A DNA stretch of 64,000 nt from Rhizobium giardinii bv. giardinii H152 (GCF_000379605.1 NZ_KB902680.1:62186-126185); one strand, 5' to 3'. Counted from the stretch's first letter, positions 1 through 11,251 are shown. Numbers and translations: made by a program. The notes: a model not told the origin generated them from the letters alone.

Positions 1-239
1 TATCATGGCTGCTCGCGGTCACGCAGAGCTCGCCTCCGAGTGGAGACCCGGCTTCATCTTAGCCAGACTATCGCACGGAAATTGGCCTGTCCATGACCTA
101 CGGCTGGTAAAGTTCGCGCCGATATAATGCCTCGGCGGCGAAGTGCCGCGAATGGAGAAACACCAATCATTCGAGCGGGATCGCGCCATCCTGCGTCCCG
201 CGGGACAATGGGTGCCGCAGGGGCACCGCCACCCGGTCT

Positions 240-1592
240 TTACTGCAACAGCTTGTTCCAGAGAAGCTCGCGCGGCTCCGCTTTCTTCTTGCTGTTGCGA
301 TAGAGCAGCATGACCTGTTCCGCTTCCGAGCGCGTCTCCAACGACCGGCCTTGCGTGGCCTCGCCATTGTCCAGCTTCATGTTGGCTTCGCCAGGCACAA
401 GCACCGTGACCTTCTGGCCCACGCCGCGCAACTTCTCCTGGCCAAGCGTCACCCAGTCGCCGCCGCAATAGGTGGCGAAGGACTGGCTGGCGATGATCGG
501 TTTTGAATATTTCTTCGTCAGCCCCTGCAACCGCTCGACCTCGTTGACCGCGGCCCCGAAGGCGGAAAAGGTCAGGCGGTCGTTGAGGCCGACATTGCCG
601 AACATGACATTGCCCACATGCAGTCCGATCCCGTATTTGACATCGGCCAGCCCATGCCTGCGGCGGCCGTCATTGAGTTCCGCCATGCGCGCCGTCGCCT
701 GGCGAACCGCCGCCATCGCGGCCAAGGAGGCGACCTGTGATGGGTCGCGGTGACGGCCACAGGGATAGACGGCGAGAAAGCCGTCGCCGAGGAAACTGAG
801 GATTTCGCCGCCGTTGCGGCTGAACGGCGTCGCGATCGCATCGAAGAACTGGTTGAGCGTATCGATGTAGACCTGCCGGCCTTCCTTCTCGGCAAGCACG
901 GTCGACTGGCGCATGTCCGCCATGACCAGCGCGGCGCGGATGGTCTCGCCGTCACCGCGGCGGGTCTGACCCGACAGGACGCGCTTGCCGGCATTTTCCC
1001 CGAGATAGGTGGTGAGCATATTGTCGGCGAGCTTGCCGAGAACCGCCATCTTGGCTGCCACCGCGAGGCTGTTCTGGATGCGCAGAAGCGCCTCGATGAC
1101 GTTGTCGCCAAAGCCGCCATGGGCATCGGTGGACCACGAGCCGATCATGCCCTGGCCGGAGGTTTCGCCGAAGGATTGCACGAAGGCGATGTAATCGGTA
1201 ACGCCCATTTCCTTCAAGTCGTCGAAGATGGGGAATTCGGACGGGGTCGTCGGATCGAGCTGCCGGCGCAGGTGGTCGAGATTGTTGCTGAGCAGGTAAT
1301 AATAGGGGCTGAGCAGAAAACGATCGGGTTTGTCGTCGTTGGGATCGGCGCGGTAGCCCTCGACGGTGACACCCTGGCCACGCAGCCAGGTGAACCCCAA
1401 TGCATCGTAGAGGGGGTGCAGCATTGAGAAGCTCAGGTGGACGCGATTGAGCGGCAAGCCGGCCGCTGCCAGCCTTTCGCAGAAGCCCGTCACCACGGTT
1501 TCGAGATTTTCGCCGTTGAGGGCAGCCTGCTGCAGCCAATTCGACACGCGGTCCAGCAGGTGAACGGAAACATTCGTCTCGTTGATGTTCAT
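240..1592 (-). CDS. Class III adenylate/guanylate cyclase domain protein
   Basis: The protein is 450 aa with an N-terminal region of about 200 residues I do not recognise and a C-terminal class III cyclase catalytic domain (about 215-400). Visible catalytic features are the two metal-binding aspartates, D226 in ADMRQST and D270 in FLGDGF, and the transition-state pair N350/R354 in GAAVNEVERL. All are present, so an active enzyme making cAMP or cGMP from NTP is expected. The frame is open for 124 codons upstream, but the ATG at 1592 is chosen because the upstream residues are arginine-rich shadow sequence. No transmembrane segment is evident, so it is probably cytosolic. It is divergent from the sugar dehydrogenase. 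Substrate (ATP or GTP) cannot be decided by eye. Confidence 0.88.
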   Translation of the reverse strand: MNINETNVSVHLLDRVSNWLQQAALNGENLETVVTGFCERLAAAGLPLNRVHLSFSMLHPLYDALGFTWLRGQGVTVEGYRADPNDDKPDRFLLSPYYYLLSNNLDHLRRQLDPTTPSEFPIFDDLKEMGVTDYIAFVQSFGETSGQGMIGSWSTDAHGGFGDNVIEALLRIQNSLAVAAKMAVLGKLADNMLTTYLGENAGKRVLSGQTRRGDGETIRAALVMADMRQSTVLAEKEGRQVYIDTLNQFFDAIATPFSRNGGEILSFLGDGFLAVYPCGRHRDPSQVASLAAMAAVRQATARMAELNDGRRRHGLADVKYGIGLHVGNVMFGNVGLNDRLTFSAFGAAVNEVERLQGLTKKYSKPIIASQSFATYCGGDWVTLGQEKLRGVGQKVTVLVPGEANMKLDNGEATQGRSLETRSEAEQVMLLYRNSKKKAEPRELLWNKLLQ

Positions 1593-1852
1593 TGCGTTTC
1601 TGCCGCTTTCTACAGGAAAATCCGACGGTTCGCCGATCCGGCACATGCAAGCCGCTTCTAGGTGGCCCGGTATTTGCCCTCGCTCAATATAGGTGGCGAT
1701 ATCGGCGAAACCAGATTGCGCGCCAACAATTTGGCAGACCGCTGCGTGTCGGCCGCAGCACGATAGAGGCCCGTGCTTGACACCCGGTGAATTTATCCTC
1801 AACTGACCGGCATCAGCAAAGCCGCTTTCGCGTGCCACGATCAGCCGGGAAT

Positions 1853-3202
1853 ATGCATTTGACCGTCCTTTCCTCCCCAAGCGAAACCCTTCTTTCGAAG
1901 ATCGCAGACCGCAACGCCCATGCCGGCGTGATCGGCCTCGGCTATGTCGGCCTGCCGCTCGCAATCACCGTCGCACGCAGCGGATTTGCCGTCACGGGCT
2001 TCGATATCGACCCGGAGAAGATCGTCGCCATCGATGCCGGACGTTCCTATATCGAGGCGGTGCCGGATGCGGTCCTGACAGGGGAAACGGCGAAGGGTCG
2101 CTTTCGTGCAACGACGGATTTCGGGCGGCTTGCCGATTGCGACATCGTCGTCATCTGCGTGCCGACGCCGCTGACGAAATACCGAGATCCCGATCTTTCC
2201 TTCATCACGAAGACCTGCGACCGGATCGCCGAAACATTGAGGCCGGGGCAGTTGATCGTGCTGGAATCGACCACTTATCCCGGCACGACGGACGAGGTCG
2301 TGCGGCCGATCCTGGAAAAGACCGGGCTGAAATCGGCGAAGGATTTCTTTCTCGGCTTTTCGCCGGAGCGCGAAGACCCGGGCAATCGCGATTTCCATAC
2401 GTCCAGCATTCCCAAGGTGGTCGCAGGCGATGGCGCCGAGGCGGCGAAACTGATGGAGGCCTTCTACGGGGCTGCGGTGCAAACCGTCGTGCCCGTATCG
2501 TCCACGGCGACGGCCGAGGCCGTGAAGCTGACCGAGAACATTTTTCGCGCCGTCAACATCGCGCTCGTCAATGAGTTGAAGGTCGTCTACGAGGCGATGG
2601 GCATCGACATCTGGGAGGTGGTCGACGCGGCCAAGACCAAGCCGTTCGGTTACATGCCATTCTATCCAGGCCCGGGACTTGGCGGCCACTGCATCCCGAT
2701 CGATCCCTTCTACCTGACCTGGAAGTCGCGCGAATACGAACTGCCGACCCGTTTCATCGAACTCGCCGGCGAGATCAATTCGGCGATGCCACGTCATGTC
2801 GTGGGACGGCTTGCCGAGGCGCTGGATATCCATCTCGGCAAGGCGCTTAGCCGTTCGCGCGTTCTTGTGATCGGCCTTGCCTACAAGAAGAATGTGCCGG
2901 ACATCCGGGAGAGCCCCTCGCTGAAGCTGATCGAACTGATCGAGGAGCGGGGCGGCAGTGCGGCCTATCACGACCCGCACGTCGCCGAGATTCCCCGGAC
3001 GCGCGAATATATGGCTTTGAAGGGGCGGCAATCGGTGCCGCTCACCGAGCAATCGGTGAAGGCCTTCGATGCGGTGTTGATCGCCACCGATCACGATGCG
3101 GTGGACTATGCCGCGCTTGCCCGTTGGGCGCCGCTCATCGTCGATACCCGCAATGCTTTTGCTAGACGAGGCATCGCGGGCCAGACGATCCTCAAGGCGT
3201 AG
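1853..3202 (+). CDS. Nucleotide-sugar (UDP-GlcNAc/UDP-Glc type) 6-dehydrogenase
   Basis: This is a 449-aa UDP-glucose/GDP-mannose dehydrogenase family enzyme, which oxidises C6 of a nucleotide sugar to the uronate in two NAD+-dependent steps for surface polysaccharide synthesis. The N-terminal Rossmann motif GLGYVGLP lies at 28-35. The catalytic cysteine is about residue 280, in GGHCIPIDPFYLTWK. The C-terminal UDP-binding domain contains GLAYKKNVPDIRESP. The wording around the cysteine and PGTTDEVV resembles the WbpA/TviB (UDP-N-acetylglucosamine dehydrogenase) branch more than the Ugd branch; this is an inference. A GTG at 1787 would add 22 residues; ATG 1853 fits the family length better. 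Its end overlaps the convergent DUF3095 gene by 11 bp. Confidence 0.9.
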   Translation: MHLTVLSSPSETLLSKIADRNAHAGVIGLGYVGLPLAITVARSGFAVTGFDIDPEKIVAIDAGRSYIEAVPDAVLTGETAKGRFRATTDFGRLADCDIVVICVPTPLTKYRDPDLSFITKTCDRIAETLRPGQLIVLESTTYPGTTDEVVRPILEKTGLKSAKDFFLGFSPEREDPGNRDFHTSSIPKVVAGDGAEAAKLMEAFYGAAVQTVVPVSSTATAEAVKLTENIFRAVNIALVNELKVVYEAMGIDIWEVVDAAKTKPFGYMPFYPGPGLGGHCIPIDPFYLTWKSREYELPTRFIELAGEINSAMPRHVVGRLAEALDIHLGKALSRSRVLVIGLAYKKNVPDIRESPSLKLIELIEERGGSAAYHDPHVAEIPRTREYMALKGRQSVPLTEQSVKAFDAVLIATDHDAVDYAALARWAPLIVDTRNAFARRGIAGQTILKA

Positions 3203-4370
3203 CGGAGACGGCGGGCGGGGCGAGCGCCTGCTTCTTCAGGCGGCTGGCCGCCACCGCATAGCCACCCGCAGCACCGTCGATGAAGTGCATGTGGTCGTGG
3301 CTGAGCGGCGTCGGCACGATGCAGGTCATCAGCGCCGAATCCTGCCGGTGCAGGCCGTAGCGGCAAACGCCGGCCCTGGCGGCTTCCTCCAGCCGCGCCT
3401 CGATCAGGCGCAGCCGTTCCGGAGCGACATCGATCGTCATTTTCAGGCCATCGTCGAACTTGCGAAAATCCGAATTGCGGGAGACTTCCCGCCGATAGCT
3501 GCGCGGGTCGAAATTGCCGAGCGTCAGGCCGAGGCGGTAGAGCCCAACGAGAAGCAGATATTGTGCAAGAATGAAAAGCCGGCGCCGGAGGCGTTTGCCC
3601 TGCGGCGCGATTTTCGTCTCCGCCGACAAACCCGCCGCCGACAATCCCAACTGCGGTCCCTCGGATGCGACCGGATGGCCATCTCGTTCTTCGCCGGCGG
3701 CGAGCGCCACGACATCGGAAATCAGGGCTTGAAACGCTTCATTGTTGCCCGAACCGGCTGGCACCGCGATGATCGAGACGATGTCGCCATGGCGGGACTG
3801 GATCGGGTTCCAGCGGCAGGAGAGGCCTGTCAGGTCGGGTCGCGCGCCTTCCGGCGCCGGCGGGACGGCATACTGGCCCTCCTTCATGCGGGTTTCCGCC
3901 CAGCTCGAGCCACCGCCGGCGAACATTGCATAAGAGATGTTCGGGTTGACCTGAAAGCGCGCGACGCGGACCTCGAGGCCGGCGGCGACGACATCGGCGA
4001 CAGGAACGAGGGCGGCGCGGAGCGTCAGCTGCAGTTCTTCCCTGACCCATTTCTGCACCGCCGAGAGGGCGGTGCGGGCTTTCTCAATTCCCGACGGCGG
4101 TACGGCAACCAGCGCGCCGTCGCCGCCGAACACGAAGGGGAGGTCATGCTTGCCAAGCGCATTCAGGATCGCCGAGATGACGCTGGCGCCCGCCATGTTG
4201 ACGGCCTTGTAGCGCCCGGCCTCGATCGCGCCGGTCGAATCGACGATGTCGGCGGTGGCCAGCGCCCAGTCGGCGGGCAGCCCCCGATAATTGCTGGCAT
4301 CGGCAACGCCTTGAAAATCGACGAAGACCGGAAGCGCATTGAAGAATGTTTCGCTGGAAAGCTCGTTCAT
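3192..4370 (-). CDS. DUF3095 family protein with cyclase-like motifs
   Basis: The 392-aa protein matches my recollection of the DUF3095 family, whose function is not established. Residues 38-46 (ATADIVDST) and 82-86 (GGDGA) look like the two metal-binding strands of a class III cyclase or GGDEF fold, with D41 and D84 as possible ligands, so a nucleotide-binding role is plausible but unproven. Later it carries SYAMFAGGGSSWAETRMKEG, typical of the family. No signal peptide or clear membrane helix is visible. The start is the first ATG, and the 3' end runs 11 bp into the convergent dehydrogenase gene. A genuine cyclase lies 1.6 kb away, which may be coincidence. Confidence 0.8.
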   Translation of the reverse strand: MNELSSETFFNALPVFVDFQGVADASNYRGLPADWALATADIVDSTGAIEAGRYKAVNMAGASVISAILNALGKHDLPFVFGGDGALVAVPPSGIEKARTALSAVQKWVREELQLTLRAALVPVADVVAAGLEVRVARFQVNPNISYAMFAGGGSSWAETRMKEGQYAVPPAPEGARPDLTGLSCRWNPIQSRHGDIVSIIAVPAGSGNNEAFQALISDVVALAAGEERDGHPVASEGPQLGLSAAGLSAETKIAPQGKRLRRRLFILAQYLLLVGLYRLGLTLGNFDPRSYRREVSRNSDFRKFDDGLKMTIDVAPERLRLIEARLEEAARAGVCRYGLHRQDSALMTCIVPTPLSHDHMHFIDGAAGGYAVAASRLKKQALAPPAVSATP

Positions 4371-4546
4371 GGCGGGAGGCTAACATATTCGTGCAAGGCA
4401 GGCGACGGCGGTTTGACAAGCGCAGATGTCAAAAATGTGTGGATACGACCGCGCTTGCGGCATCCTTCTCGCGTGCTGAAATAGCTGCTTATTTCGTGCC
4501 GCTGCGGTCGACCGGTCGCGCAACCTCGTGTTAAGCGGGACAATGC

Positions 4547-4602
4547 GCATGATCTAGGCCGCGTGATTTGGGTCGCATGATTTGGGTCGCATGATTTGAA
4601 AT
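4547..4602. repeat. 14-bp tandem repeat, four units
   Basis: Four consecutive 14-bp units lie at 4547, 4561, 4575 and 4589. Units two and three differ at one base (GCRTGATTTGGGTC); the first matches at about 11 of 14 positions and the last diverges in its final bases. They sit just upstream of the methyltransferase gene at 4619. A regulatory role is possible, but the repeat may be simple slippage. Confidence 0.7.
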
Positions 4603-4618
4603 GGATGGATAGAATTAG

Positions 4619-5101
4619 ATGAGCCGCCTCGATAGTTTTATTTCACGCATGCAGTCGCAGCGCGCTGTTCTCAACCATATCAAGGACACGTCGATGGTTG
4701 CGGCCGATGGCGTGATTCTGGAAATCGGGCTCGGAAACGGCAGGACCTATGACCACATCCGCGAACTGTTTCCGACCAACCGCATCATCGCTTTCGACCG
4801 AGCCGTGGGCTCTCATCCGCACTCGACGCCACCGGAGGCCGATCTCGTGCTTGGCGACATCCGGGAGACGATCAGGCAGTTTGCCGGAAAGGATGTTGCC
4901 TTTGCGCATGCCGATATCGGCACGGCCTATCCGGAACGGGATGCCCAGACGCTGACATGGCTGCCGCAATCGGTCGCCGCCGCGCTTGTATCCGGCGGCA
5001 TCGCCGCAAGCGGCCTGCCGCTTGACCATTCAGCACTTGAGCCGTTGCCGCTTCCCGCCGGCGCCGAGCCGGGGCGGACCTATTTCTACCGAAAGCGTTG
5101 A
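4619..5101 (+). CDS. Small class I SAM-dependent methyltransferase
   Basis: This 160-aa protein has a Rossmann-type SAM-binding motif EIGLGNGRTYDHIRE near residues 31-45 and an acidic residue ending the second strand (IIAFDRA). The short length and this motif fit a family of compact bacterial methyltransferases (Methyltransf_17-like, from memory). The substrate is unknown. No strong ribosome-binding site is visible before the ATG. It converges on the FkbM-type methyltransferase with a gap of 14 bp. Confidence is good for the fold and low for any specific role. Confidence 0.8.
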   Translation: MSRLDSFISRMQSQRAVLNHIKDTSMVAADGVILEIGLGNGRTYDHIRELFPTNRIIAFDRAVGSHPHSTPPEADLVLGDIRETIRQFAGKDVAFAHADIGTAYPERDAQTLTWLPQSVAAALVSGGIAASGLPLDHSALEPLPLPAGAEPGRTYFYRKR

Positions 5102-5115
5102 TTGAGCCGATGCCG

Positions 5116-6033
5116 TCAGGGCAGGAGCAGGACGTCGAACTGCTCGATGTCGGCCGGCATTGCCGTCACCTTCATCTCCACCTGCCGGTCCTCGAAGAAG
5201 ACGATGCAGTTGGTGTAGAATTGTGCGAGGTGATCGATGAAGGCCTTTGATCCGTCAGGTCCATAGAAGACCGGCGAAAACTCCATATAGAACGGCACGC
5301 GGCGCTCAAGCAGCGGCTGCATCGAGCGGGCCGCGACCGGCTCGTAGCCTTCGATATCCATCCAGATCAGCCCGATCTCCTCCGGCGCGATGGCCGCTTC
5401 CGCGAGGATGGCGGTGACGGGCTTCACCGGAACGGTGATCGCGATGTCCCGGTCGCTCTGGCGCAGGGCGCTGCTCTTGCCGTGGTTGTCGCGATGCAGG
5501 AAGAAATCGAGCGCGCCTTCGTTTTCGCCGGCTGCACTGTTGATCGCCGTGATGCGGTCGCCCATCGCGTTCTGGTCGATGTTGGTCTTCAGGAGCCTGT
5601 AATTGCGTGGGTCGGGCTCGACGGTCACGATGTGGCGGAACGCCTTGCTCAGGGCGAAATAGAGGGTTTGCGTGCCGATATTGCCGCCGAGTTCGAGAAG
5701 AACCGCGTCCTGCTTCAGCAGATTGCGCTGGCGCAGGATGGCCAGCAGGCGGTCGACGTTCTCGCGCTCGAAATGGCCCTTGCGATAGATTTTCCGGCCA
5801 ATGTAGTCATGTGGCGAGAAGGTCATCAGGTGGTCGCCGCAATCGGCCGTCATCGTCAGGACCCGGGGGCTTATGGCGTTGACGAGCATCTCGCGGCCTG
5901 CGCGGGTGCTCAGGATGCGTCTCGCGATGCGGTTGCGCCATTTGCGCAATCGTCGCTTCCAGGATTTCATCGCAAGCATGCCTTCGCCGTCTCCCGCATT
6001 TTCCAGGTCCTTCTTCAACACGAGATCAGGCAA
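5116..6033 (-). CDS. FkbM family methyltransferase
   Basis: This is a 305-aa protein of the FkbM family, SAM-dependent O-methyltransferases often acting on glycans or secondary metabolites. The SAM-binding loop LELGGNIGTQTLYF is near residue 113, the following acidic strand VEPDPRNYRLL near 138, and WMDIEGYEP near 224 is the family's conserved central motif. The N-terminal 50 residues are basic and arginine-rich. Alternative starts at the internal methionines M20 or M23 are possible. It could modify a surface polysaccharide made with the nearby nucleotide-sugar dehydrogenase, but no glycosyltransferase is present to support that. Confidence 0.82.
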   Translation of the reverse strand: MPDLVLKKDLENAGDGEGMLAMKSWKRRLRKWRNRIARRILSTRAGREMLVNAISPRVLTMTADCGDHLMTFSPHDYIGRKIYRKGHFERENVDRLLAILRQRNLLKQDAVLLELGGNIGTQTLYFALSKAFRHIVTVEPDPRNYRLLKTNIDQNAMGDRITAINSAAGENEGALDFFLHRDNHGKSSALRQSDRDIAITVPVKPVTAILAEAAIAPEEIGLIWMDIEGYEPVAARSMQPLLERRVPFYMEFSPVFYGPDGSKAFIDHLAQFYTNCIVFFEDRQVEMKVTAMPADIEQFDVLLLP

Positions 6034-6085
6034 GAAATGAAGGCGTTTCTGCGAAAAGCGGGAAGCAATCGTGAAGTCCGGGATC

Positions 6086-7249
6086 TCAGAATCCCTGGGT
6101 GACGAGAAACGCCTTCATCCTCTCCATGGCCAGTTCCGGCTTGTCGAGCACGTTGGCCCTGTCCGCAAGTCGGAAGATGTCGGCATAGTGCAGCACGCCG
6201 CGAGCCGACTGCATGCCGGCCGGCATGGTGAAGTGCTTCTGGTGGCCGTTCAGCCAGGCGAGAAAGACGACGCCGGCCTTGTAATACTGCGTCGGCGCCT
6301 CGAAGATCTTGCGCGACAGTGGCACGGTCGGCTCGATGACGCTGCGGAATGTTGCGACGTCGCCCGCCGCCAGCGACGCCAACGCCTTCGAAGCCGAGGG
6401 CGCGACGGCATCGAAAATGCCAAGCAGGGCGTGGCTGTATTTCCGGCCGTCGCCTTCGATCAGTTCGGCATAGTTGAAATCATCGCCGGTGAAGCAGAGC
6501 ACGCCGTCCGGCAACCGGTTGCGCAAGGCGACTTCGCAGGCATTGTCGAGCAGTGAAATCTTGATGCCTTCGACCTTGGCCCTGTTGTCCTCGATGATCG
6601 ACAGGACCGTCTCCAGCGCGTCCTCGAATTTTTCAGAGCCCCAATAGCCCTTCAGCTTTGGATCGAACATGTCGCCGAGCCAGTGGAGCACGACCTTGTC
6701 CTTCGTCTGGCGGAGAATGTGGCCGTAGACCTTGCGATAATCATCCGGCGATCTGGCAATATGTGCGAGCGCCCGGCTTGCCATCATGATCGACCGGCCG
6801 CCTTCCTTCTCAACAAAACCGATCTGCGTCTCATAGGCGTGGATGACGTCGTCGAGTGAGCGTGTATCGGCGGGGGCGAGGTGATCGGTGCCGGCGCCGC
6901 AGGCGAGATCGGCGCCCGGCACGGTACGGGCTTCGGCCAGCGAGCGGCGGATCAGTTCCTGAGCGCCGGCCCAATCGAGACCCATGCCGCGCTGTGACGT
7001 GTCCATCGCCTCGGCTACCTTGAAGCCCAGCGCCCAGAGATGATGCCGGAACGCCATCGTCGCTTCCCAGTCGATGGCAGGGCGGCCCCACGGCTGCAGA
7101 TCGGCCAGCGGATCGGACACGACGTGGGCGGCGGCATAGGCGATGCGATTGAAGGCGGGGACTGCTGCGGGCCGCACGATCGGTGTTCCTGACAGGCGGT
7201 AAGGCTCGAGCGTGCCATCGACGCGCGGCAGCGACAGGGTAAAGGACAT
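6086..7249 (-). CDS. DUF993 / dihydrodipicolinate synthase-like aldolase
   Basis: This 387-aa protein belongs to the DUF993 family, annotated as dihydrodipicolinate synthase-like (TIM-barrel aldolase or hydro-lyase). Recognisable segments are the central KISLLDN (a candidate Schiff-base lysine strand), CFTGDDFNY and the C-terminal HYADIFRLADRANVLDKPELA. The family is recurrently found beside Gfo/Idh oxidoreductases in sugar catabolic loci; the reaction is not defined. It diverges from the LacI gene, and its promoter carries a near copy of the LacI operator (7285-7298), so coregulation with the CoA-transferase operon is likely. The start ATG at 7249 is followed directly by a plausible N-terminus. 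Confidence 0.85.
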   Translation of the reverse strand: MSFTLSLPRVDGTLEPYRLSGTPIVRPAAVPAFNRIAYAAAHVVSDPLADLQPWGRPAIDWEATMAFRHHLWALGFKVAEAMDTSQRGMGLDWAGAQELIRRSLAEARTVPGADLACGAGTDHLAPADTRSLDDVIHAYETQIGFVEKEGGRSIMMASRALAHIARSPDDYRKVYGHILRQTKDKVVLHWLGDMFDPKLKGYWGSEKFEDALETVLSIIEDNRAKVEGIKISLLDNACEVALRNRLPDGVLCFTGDDFNYAELIEGDGRKYSHALLGIFDAVAPSASKALASLAAGDVATFRSVIEPTVPLSRKIFEAPTQYYKAGVVFLAWLNGHQKHFTMPAGMQSARGVLHYADIFRLADRANVLDKPELAMERMKAFLVTQGF

Positions 7250-7284
7250 GCGGGTTCCTCCTCGGGCGTTATCGGTCGAATAAT

Positions 7285-7298
7285 TTAGATCGTTCCAA
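7285..7298 (-). promoter_or_regulatory. LacI-type operator upstream of the DUF993 gene
   Basis: The 14-mer TTAGATCGTTCCAA matches the perfect palindrome at 7518-7531 at 12 of 14 positions. On the minus strand it follows a TTGAAA (candidate -35) and would lie in the promoter spacer, as the other copy does. The gene start is at 7249. The regulator is inferred to be the adjacent LacI protein. Confidence 0.6.
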
Positions 7299-7508
7299 AT
7301 TTCAAGAGGAATTTAATGTGGCTATTGTGCTTTGGGACGCTCGAGCAATGGTCTTAATTGCCTCGTTTCGAGGTTGTGGACGATGGAATTCCTTACTGAT
7401 TTAAGATTTTACTGTTCAAAATCAACGGAATGAGCGATCGGCAAGTCGTCACGGCGCTTCACTGAAGGCCTTCTGTCAGCGCGCCCGCACATTTTTCAAG
7501 AAATACGC

Positions 7509-7537
7509 TTGACAACTTTGGAACGTTCCAATTATCT
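7509..7537 (+). promoter_or_regulatory. Promoter with LacI operator in the spacer
   Basis: TTGACA (7509-7514) and TTATCT (7532-7537) form a -35/-10 pair with a 17-bp spacer. The spacer contains the perfect 14-bp palindrome TTGGAACGTTCCAA (7518-7531) with the CG centre typical of LacI-family operators. Repressor binding would block RNA polymerase directly. The first gene downstream is the LacI gene itself, implying autorepression of the whole operon. Confidence 0.78.
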
Positions 7538-7579
7538 AATGGCGGATGTTGAGGCGAAAGACCTCGTAGGGAGGAAGAT

Positions 7580-9627
<2,048 letters not shown>

Positions 9628-9637
9628 GACGAGACTG

Positions 9638-11251
9638 ATGAGCAAGCATATCACTCCTGCGGAAGCCGCTTCCCTGATCCCGGATGGCGCGATCGTGTCG
9701 TTGTCGTCGTCGAGCGGGCTCGGTTGCCCCGACCTGATGCTGAAGGCGATCGGCGAACGCTTCGATGCAACCGGTCACCCACGCGATCTGACGACGCTGC
9801 ACCCGATCGCCGCCGGCGACATGAGCGGCATCAAGGGTGTCGACCACATCGCCAAAAAGGGCCTGTTGAAGAAGATCATCGGCGGCTCCTATCCCTCCGG
9901 CCCATCGACGGCCGAACCGCCGATGATCTGGCAGATGATCGGCAATGACGAGGTTGCGGCCTACAATATCCCCTCCGGCGTGCTGTTCGACATGCACCGG
10001 GAAGCGGCGGCGAAGCGCCCGGGCGTCTTGACCAAGATCGGGCTCGATACTTTCGTCGATCCGTCGCGCCAGGGCTGTGCGATGAACGCGAAGGCCGCTG
10101 CCGAGCCGGTGGTGAAAAAGATCGAATTCGAAGGCGAGGACTGGCTCTATTTCAAGGCGATCGTGCCGCAGGTGGCGATCATCCGCGCGACGACGGCCGA
10201 CGAGCGCGGCAACCTCACCTATGAGCACGAGGGTGCTTATCTCGGCGGCCTCGACCAGGCGCTGGCCGCCCGCAACAACGGCGGCATCGTCATTGCGCAG
10301 GTCAAGCGCATCACCAAGTCCGGCTCGCTCAAACCCCATGACGTGCGCGTGCCCGGCATGCTGGTCGATTACATCGTCGTCGATCCGGACCAGAAGCAGA
10401 CGACGCTGACGGATTACGACCCGGCCATTTCCGGCGAAATCTTCCGGCCGCTCGAAACGTTCCGCGTGCCGGAATTCAACATCCAGAAGGTCATCGCCCG
10501 CCGCGTGGCGCAGGAATTGCAGGGCGGGTCCTGCGTCAATCTCGGCTTCGGCATCTCGGCCAACGTGCCGCGTATCCTGCTCGAAGAAGGCCTGCATGGG
10601 TCGGTTACCTGGGTGATCGAGCAGGGCGCTGTCGGCGGCGTGCCGCTGCTCGATTTCGCCTTCGGCTGCGCCTCGAATGCGGACGCCTTCATGCCGTCGC
10701 CCTACCAGTTCACGTATTTTCAAGGGGCAGGCTTCGATGCCTCGCTGCTTTCCTTCCTCGAAATCGGCAGGGACGGCTCGGTGAATGTTTCGAAACTCTC
10801 CTTCCGGCCGCATGTGACGGCGGGGGCGGGCGGTTTCGTCGATATCACGGCGCGGGCAAAGAAGATCGTCTTTTCGGGCATGTTCAATGCCGGCGCGAAG
10901 CTCTCGATGGTCGACAGCAAGCTGGTGATCGAGAAGGAAGGCAAGTTGAAGAAACTCGTCAACGAGGTCGAGCATGTCACCTTCTCCGGCCGCCGGGCCG
11001 TCAGCCAAGGTCAGGACATCACCTATGTCACCGAGCGCTGTGTGATGAAGCTGACGCCGGAAGGTATCATGCTTACCGAGATTGCGCCCGGCGTCGACCT
11101 GCAGACGCATATCCTCGACCAGTCGGAGTTTCCGCTGATCGTATCCGACCGGCTTAAAGTAATGGACGAGGCCCTGTTCCACGAGGCGCCGATCGGCCTG
11201 ACGCTGCCGCAAAAGCCGGTGCGGAAACTGGAAGGAGCCTTGGATGTCTGA
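9638..11251 (+). CDS. Acyl-CoA:acetate/3-ketoacid CoA transferase (YdiF type)
   Basis: This 537-aa protein is a single-chain family I CoA transferase with alpha and beta halves fused. The alpha half starts at ITPAEAASLIPDGAIVSLSSSSGLGCPD. The catalytic glutamate is about residue 328, in VIEQGAVGGVP of the beta half, corresponding to the EXG motif of this family. It would move CoA from acetyl-CoA or another donor to a short-chain acid. The ATG at 9638 is chosen over an upstream in-frame start at 9569 lying inside the preceding gene. The gene ends with an 8-bp overlap into the enoyl-CoA hydratase gene, indicating translational coupling. Confidence 0.92.
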   Translation: MSKHITPAEAASLIPDGAIVSLSSSSGLGCPDLMLKAIGERFDATGHPRDLTTLHPIAAGDMSGIKGVDHIAKKGLLKKIIGGSYPSGPSTAEPPMIWQMIGNDEVAAYNIPSGVLFDMHREAAAKRPGVLTKIGLDTFVDPSRQGCAMNAKAAAEPVVKKIEFEGEDWLYFKAIVPQVAIIRATTADERGNLTYEHEGAYLGGLDQALAARNNGGIVIAQVKRITKSGSLKPHDVRVPGMLVDYIVVDPDQKQTTLTDYDPAISGEIFRPLETFRVPEFNIQKVIARRVAQELQGGSCVNLGFGISANVPRILLEEGLHGSVTWVIEQGAVGGVPLLDFAFGCASNADAFMPSPYQFTYFQGAGFDASLLSFLEIGRDGSVNVSKLSFRPHVTAGAGGFVDITARAKKIVFSGMFNAGAKLSMVDSKLVIEKEGKLKKLVNEVEHVTFSGRRAVSQGQDITYVTERCVMKLTPEGIMLTEIAPGVDLQTHILDQSEFPLIVSDRLKVMDEALFHEAPIGLTLPQKPVRKLEGALDV

